Assembly: GCA_031289995.1 (NCBI GenBank)
Contig: JAITOI010000108.1
Location: 1 to 6,227, forward strand
Length of the DNA: 6,227 nucleotides
Source: Prevotellaceae bacterium
Lineage (GTDB): Bacteria > Bacteroidota > Bacteroidia > Bacteroidales > UBA932
Direction of reading: 5' to 3'
Shown: piece by piece, positions 5,091 to 6,227 of the stretch
How the letters are laid out: the number at the start of each line of letters is the position of its first letter
Position numbering within the stretch: position 1 is the first letter of the stretch
Notes under the pieces: model-generated
The model's input: only the letters and a program-made list of their open reading frames with translations
Told to the model about the DNA's origin: nothing
Database searches by the model: none
Program-made: the position numbers and the translations under genes

Positions 5091-5882
5091 ATGACCAACA
5101 TTCATCCCCAAGCCCGACTGGGCGCAAACGTAGTGGTGGAGCCATTTGCCACCATTCATGCCGACGTGGAAATCGGCGACGACACCTGGATTGGCCCCGG
5201 CGTCGTAGTGATGAACGGCGCTCGCATCGGCAAGGGCTGCAAGATATACCCGGGCGCTGTGATTGCGGGCGAGCCGCAAGACCTCAAGTTTAACGGCGAA
5301 CCTTCGACCGTCGAAATTGGCGACAACACGATAGTGCGCGAGTTCGTTACCATCAACCGCGGCACCGCCGCCAGCGGCAAGCTGCGCACGGTGATAGGCA
5401 GCAGCTGCCTGCTGATGTCGTACGTGCACGTGGCGCACGACTGCTGCATCGGCAACAACGTTATTCTTGCCGGCTACACAGGCCTTGCAGGCGAGGTGGA
5501 TGTGGGCGACTGGGCTATTCTTGGCGGCGGCTCGCTGTCGCACCAGTTTGTGCACGTCGGAGCGCACGCTATGATTTCGGGCGGCTCCAAAATCGGCAAA
5601 GACGTGCCGCCCTACGTGCTGGCCGGCCACACGCCGCTGGTGTACGCAGGCGCCAACGTGATTGGCCTGCGCCGCCGCGGGTTTAGCAACGAGGAGATTG
5701 AGCAAATTCACAGCCTCTACCGCATTCTCTACCAGAGCAACCTCAACGTGTCGCAGGCCTGCGACGAGATTGCCCGGCAGCCTGCCAGCACTGCCCGCGA
5801 CTTGCTGCTCGCCTTCATCCGTGGCAGTAAACGAGGGCTGATAAAGGCGGCAATCAGCGGGGCGGAGGAGATGGATATGTAG
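5091..5882 (+). CDS. lpxA: UDP-N-acetylglucosamine O-acyltransferase LpxA
   Basis: A 263-residue cytoplasmic enzyme that moves a 3-hydroxyacyl chain from ACP to UDP-GlcNAc, the first step of lipid A synthesis. Hexapeptide repeats (IG/VG every six residues, left-handed beta helix) run from about 8 to 190, followed by the alpha-helical C-terminal part starting at GLRRRGFS (192-199). HVAHDC holds H113 and the catalytic base H116 (E. coli H122 and H125), and HQF carries H151 (E. coli H160). E. coli H144 is replaced by E135 within LAGEVDV. G164 aligns with E. coli G173, the acyl-length ruler position; a small residue there fits a long acyl chain, but this is inference. Length matches the family (about 262). 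The start follows GCAAACCAAAA, 25 bases after lpxC-fabZ, so the two are one operon, closed by the terminator at 5905-5940. Confidence 0.96.
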   Translation: MTNIHPQARLGANVVVEPFATIHADVEIGDDTWIGPGVVVMNGARIGKGCKIYPGAVIAGEPQDLKFNGEPSTVEIGDNTIVREFVTINRGTAASGKLRTVIGSSCLLMSYVHVAHDCCIGNNVILAGYTGLAGEVDVGDWAILGGGSLSHQFVHVGAHAMISGGSKIGKDVPPYVLAGHTPLVYAGANVIGLRRRGFSNEEIEQIHSLYRILYQSNLNVSQACDEIARQPASTARDLLLAFIRGSKRGLIKAAISGAEEMDM

Positions 5883-5904
5883 CGAAAAATTGAGTGTTAA
5901 AAAT

Positions 5905-5940
5905 GCCGTGAATGAGTGAAATCATTCGCGGCGTTTTTTT
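5905..5940. terminator. Bidirectional rho-independent terminator between lpxA and the converging gene
   Basis: The arms GCCGTGAATGA (5905-5915) and TCATTCGCGGC (5922-5932) pair over 11 positions with one G-T wobble, around the loop GTGAAA. On the plus strand G and seven T follow (5933-5940). On the minus strand the stem is followed by a T-rich run, the complement of AAAAAT at 5899-5904. It ends lpxA, 22 bases after its stop, and can also end the minus-strand gene whose stop is at 5970. Confidence 0.9.
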
Positions 5941-5969
5941 ATGGCTGGTTGGTCTGTGTCTGCCGTATG

Positions 5970-6227
5970 CTAAGCCGTGAGCCACCTCCCGATAGTTCTC
6001 ATCTTCGCGTCAAACTCCGCACCCACCTTCACAATTCGCTTGCCCGATGCGGCGTAGGGCGTGGCGTAGCCTTTGTCTTCGATTTGCTGCATGGCCTTCT
6101 CAACGGTACCGTTTTCGTCGAGCTTGAACTCGAAAATGTACACCGCATCCGACACCTCAACCGTCGCATCGGCACGGCCTGCGGAGCTGTGTGGTTCGAC
6201 CTTCACAAGCTGACCCATGAGCGAAAA
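5970..6227 (-). CDS. PD-(D/E)XK nuclease-superfamily protein (AAA-ATPase-like/DUF1703 type), C-terminal end
   Basis: Eighty-five codons are present, and the frame is open to the right edge (FSLMGQLVKVEP...), so the internal ATG at 6218 is probably not the true start. The sequence matches the C-terminal domain of a family abundant in Bacteroidetes, which pairs an N-terminal AAA-ATPase-like region with a PD-(D/E)XK nuclease-like domain. Visible motifs are SSAGRADATVEV, with the GRxD aspartate, and YIFEFKLD, with the ExK pair, then the conserved run AMQQIEDKGYATPYAASGK and IVKVGAEFDAKMRTIGRW near the end. The acidic and lysine residues expected for the nuclease-like site are kept. The biological role of the family is poorly known; it is multi-copy in many genomes and has been discussed as mobile or defence-related. 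The gene converges on lpxA, sharing the terminator. Family assignment is good; nothing is claimed about the missing N-terminal part. Confidence 0.85.
   Translation of the reverse strand, partial: FSLMGQLVKVEPHSSAGRADATVEVSDAVYIFEFKLDENGTVEKAMQQIEDKGYATPYAASGKRIVKVGAEFDAKMRTIGRWLTA

Noticed and set aside
5970..6227. Reading the right-edge fragment as a complete 82-residue nuclease-like protein
   Set aside because: The frame continues without a stop to the window edge and the motifs correspond to only the C-terminal end of a much longer family.

Overview
The window looks like chromosomal DNA from a member of the Bacteroidota (Bacteroidetes), probably a Bacteroidales-type or related lineage. 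Three things point there. LpxC and FabZ are fused in one 461-residue protein, which is typical of that phylum. The intergenic regions hold matches to the Bacteroidetes -7 promoter box TAnnTTTG. Start codons sit behind A-rich stretches with no clear Shine-Dalgarno sequence. Genes are GC-rich and intergenic DNA is AT-rich. No rRNA, tRNA, insertion sequence, CRISPR array or phage gene is visible.

Layout. (1) Positions 1-2113, minus strand: a three-gene series read right to left. It holds a NapH-like membrane iron-sulfur protein (2113-1151), a NapG-like exported ferredoxin with four 4Fe-4S motifs and a probable twin-arginine signal (1138-458), and the N-terminal part of an M13-family (PepO/neprilysin-like) lipoprotein metallopeptidase that runs off the left edge (383-1). 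(2) Positions 2114-2577: a 464-base divergent control region. It contains one TAnnTTTG box for each direction, a long imperfect hairpin in the minus-strand leader, a possible 53-codon small ORF overlapping the NapH-like start by ATGA, and a tandem heptamer repeat. (3) Positions 2578-3615, plus strand: tatA and tatC, a minimal twin-arginine translocase. (4) Positions 3680-5882, plus strand: lpxC-fabZ and lpxA, early steps of lipid A synthesis plus the fatty-acid dehydratase, with their own promoter box and a strong bidirectional terminator behind lpxA. (5) Positions 5970-6227, minus strand: the C-terminal end of a PD-(D/E)XK nuclease-superfamily protein of the AAA-ATPase-like/DUF1703 type, entering from the right edge.

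How the genes fit together. The NapG-like protein carries a candidate Tat signal and folded Fe-S clusters, so it is a likely substrate of the TatAC translocase encoded divergently beside it. With the NapH-like protein it could form a quinol-oxidising electron-transfer module, but no periplasmic nitrate reductase is present in the window, so the acceptor is unknown. The lipid A genes are a separate housekeeping unit. I see no clear case for a wholly new system. The most unusual signals are the structured leader with its small ORF, and the related heptamer repeats in two intergenic regions.
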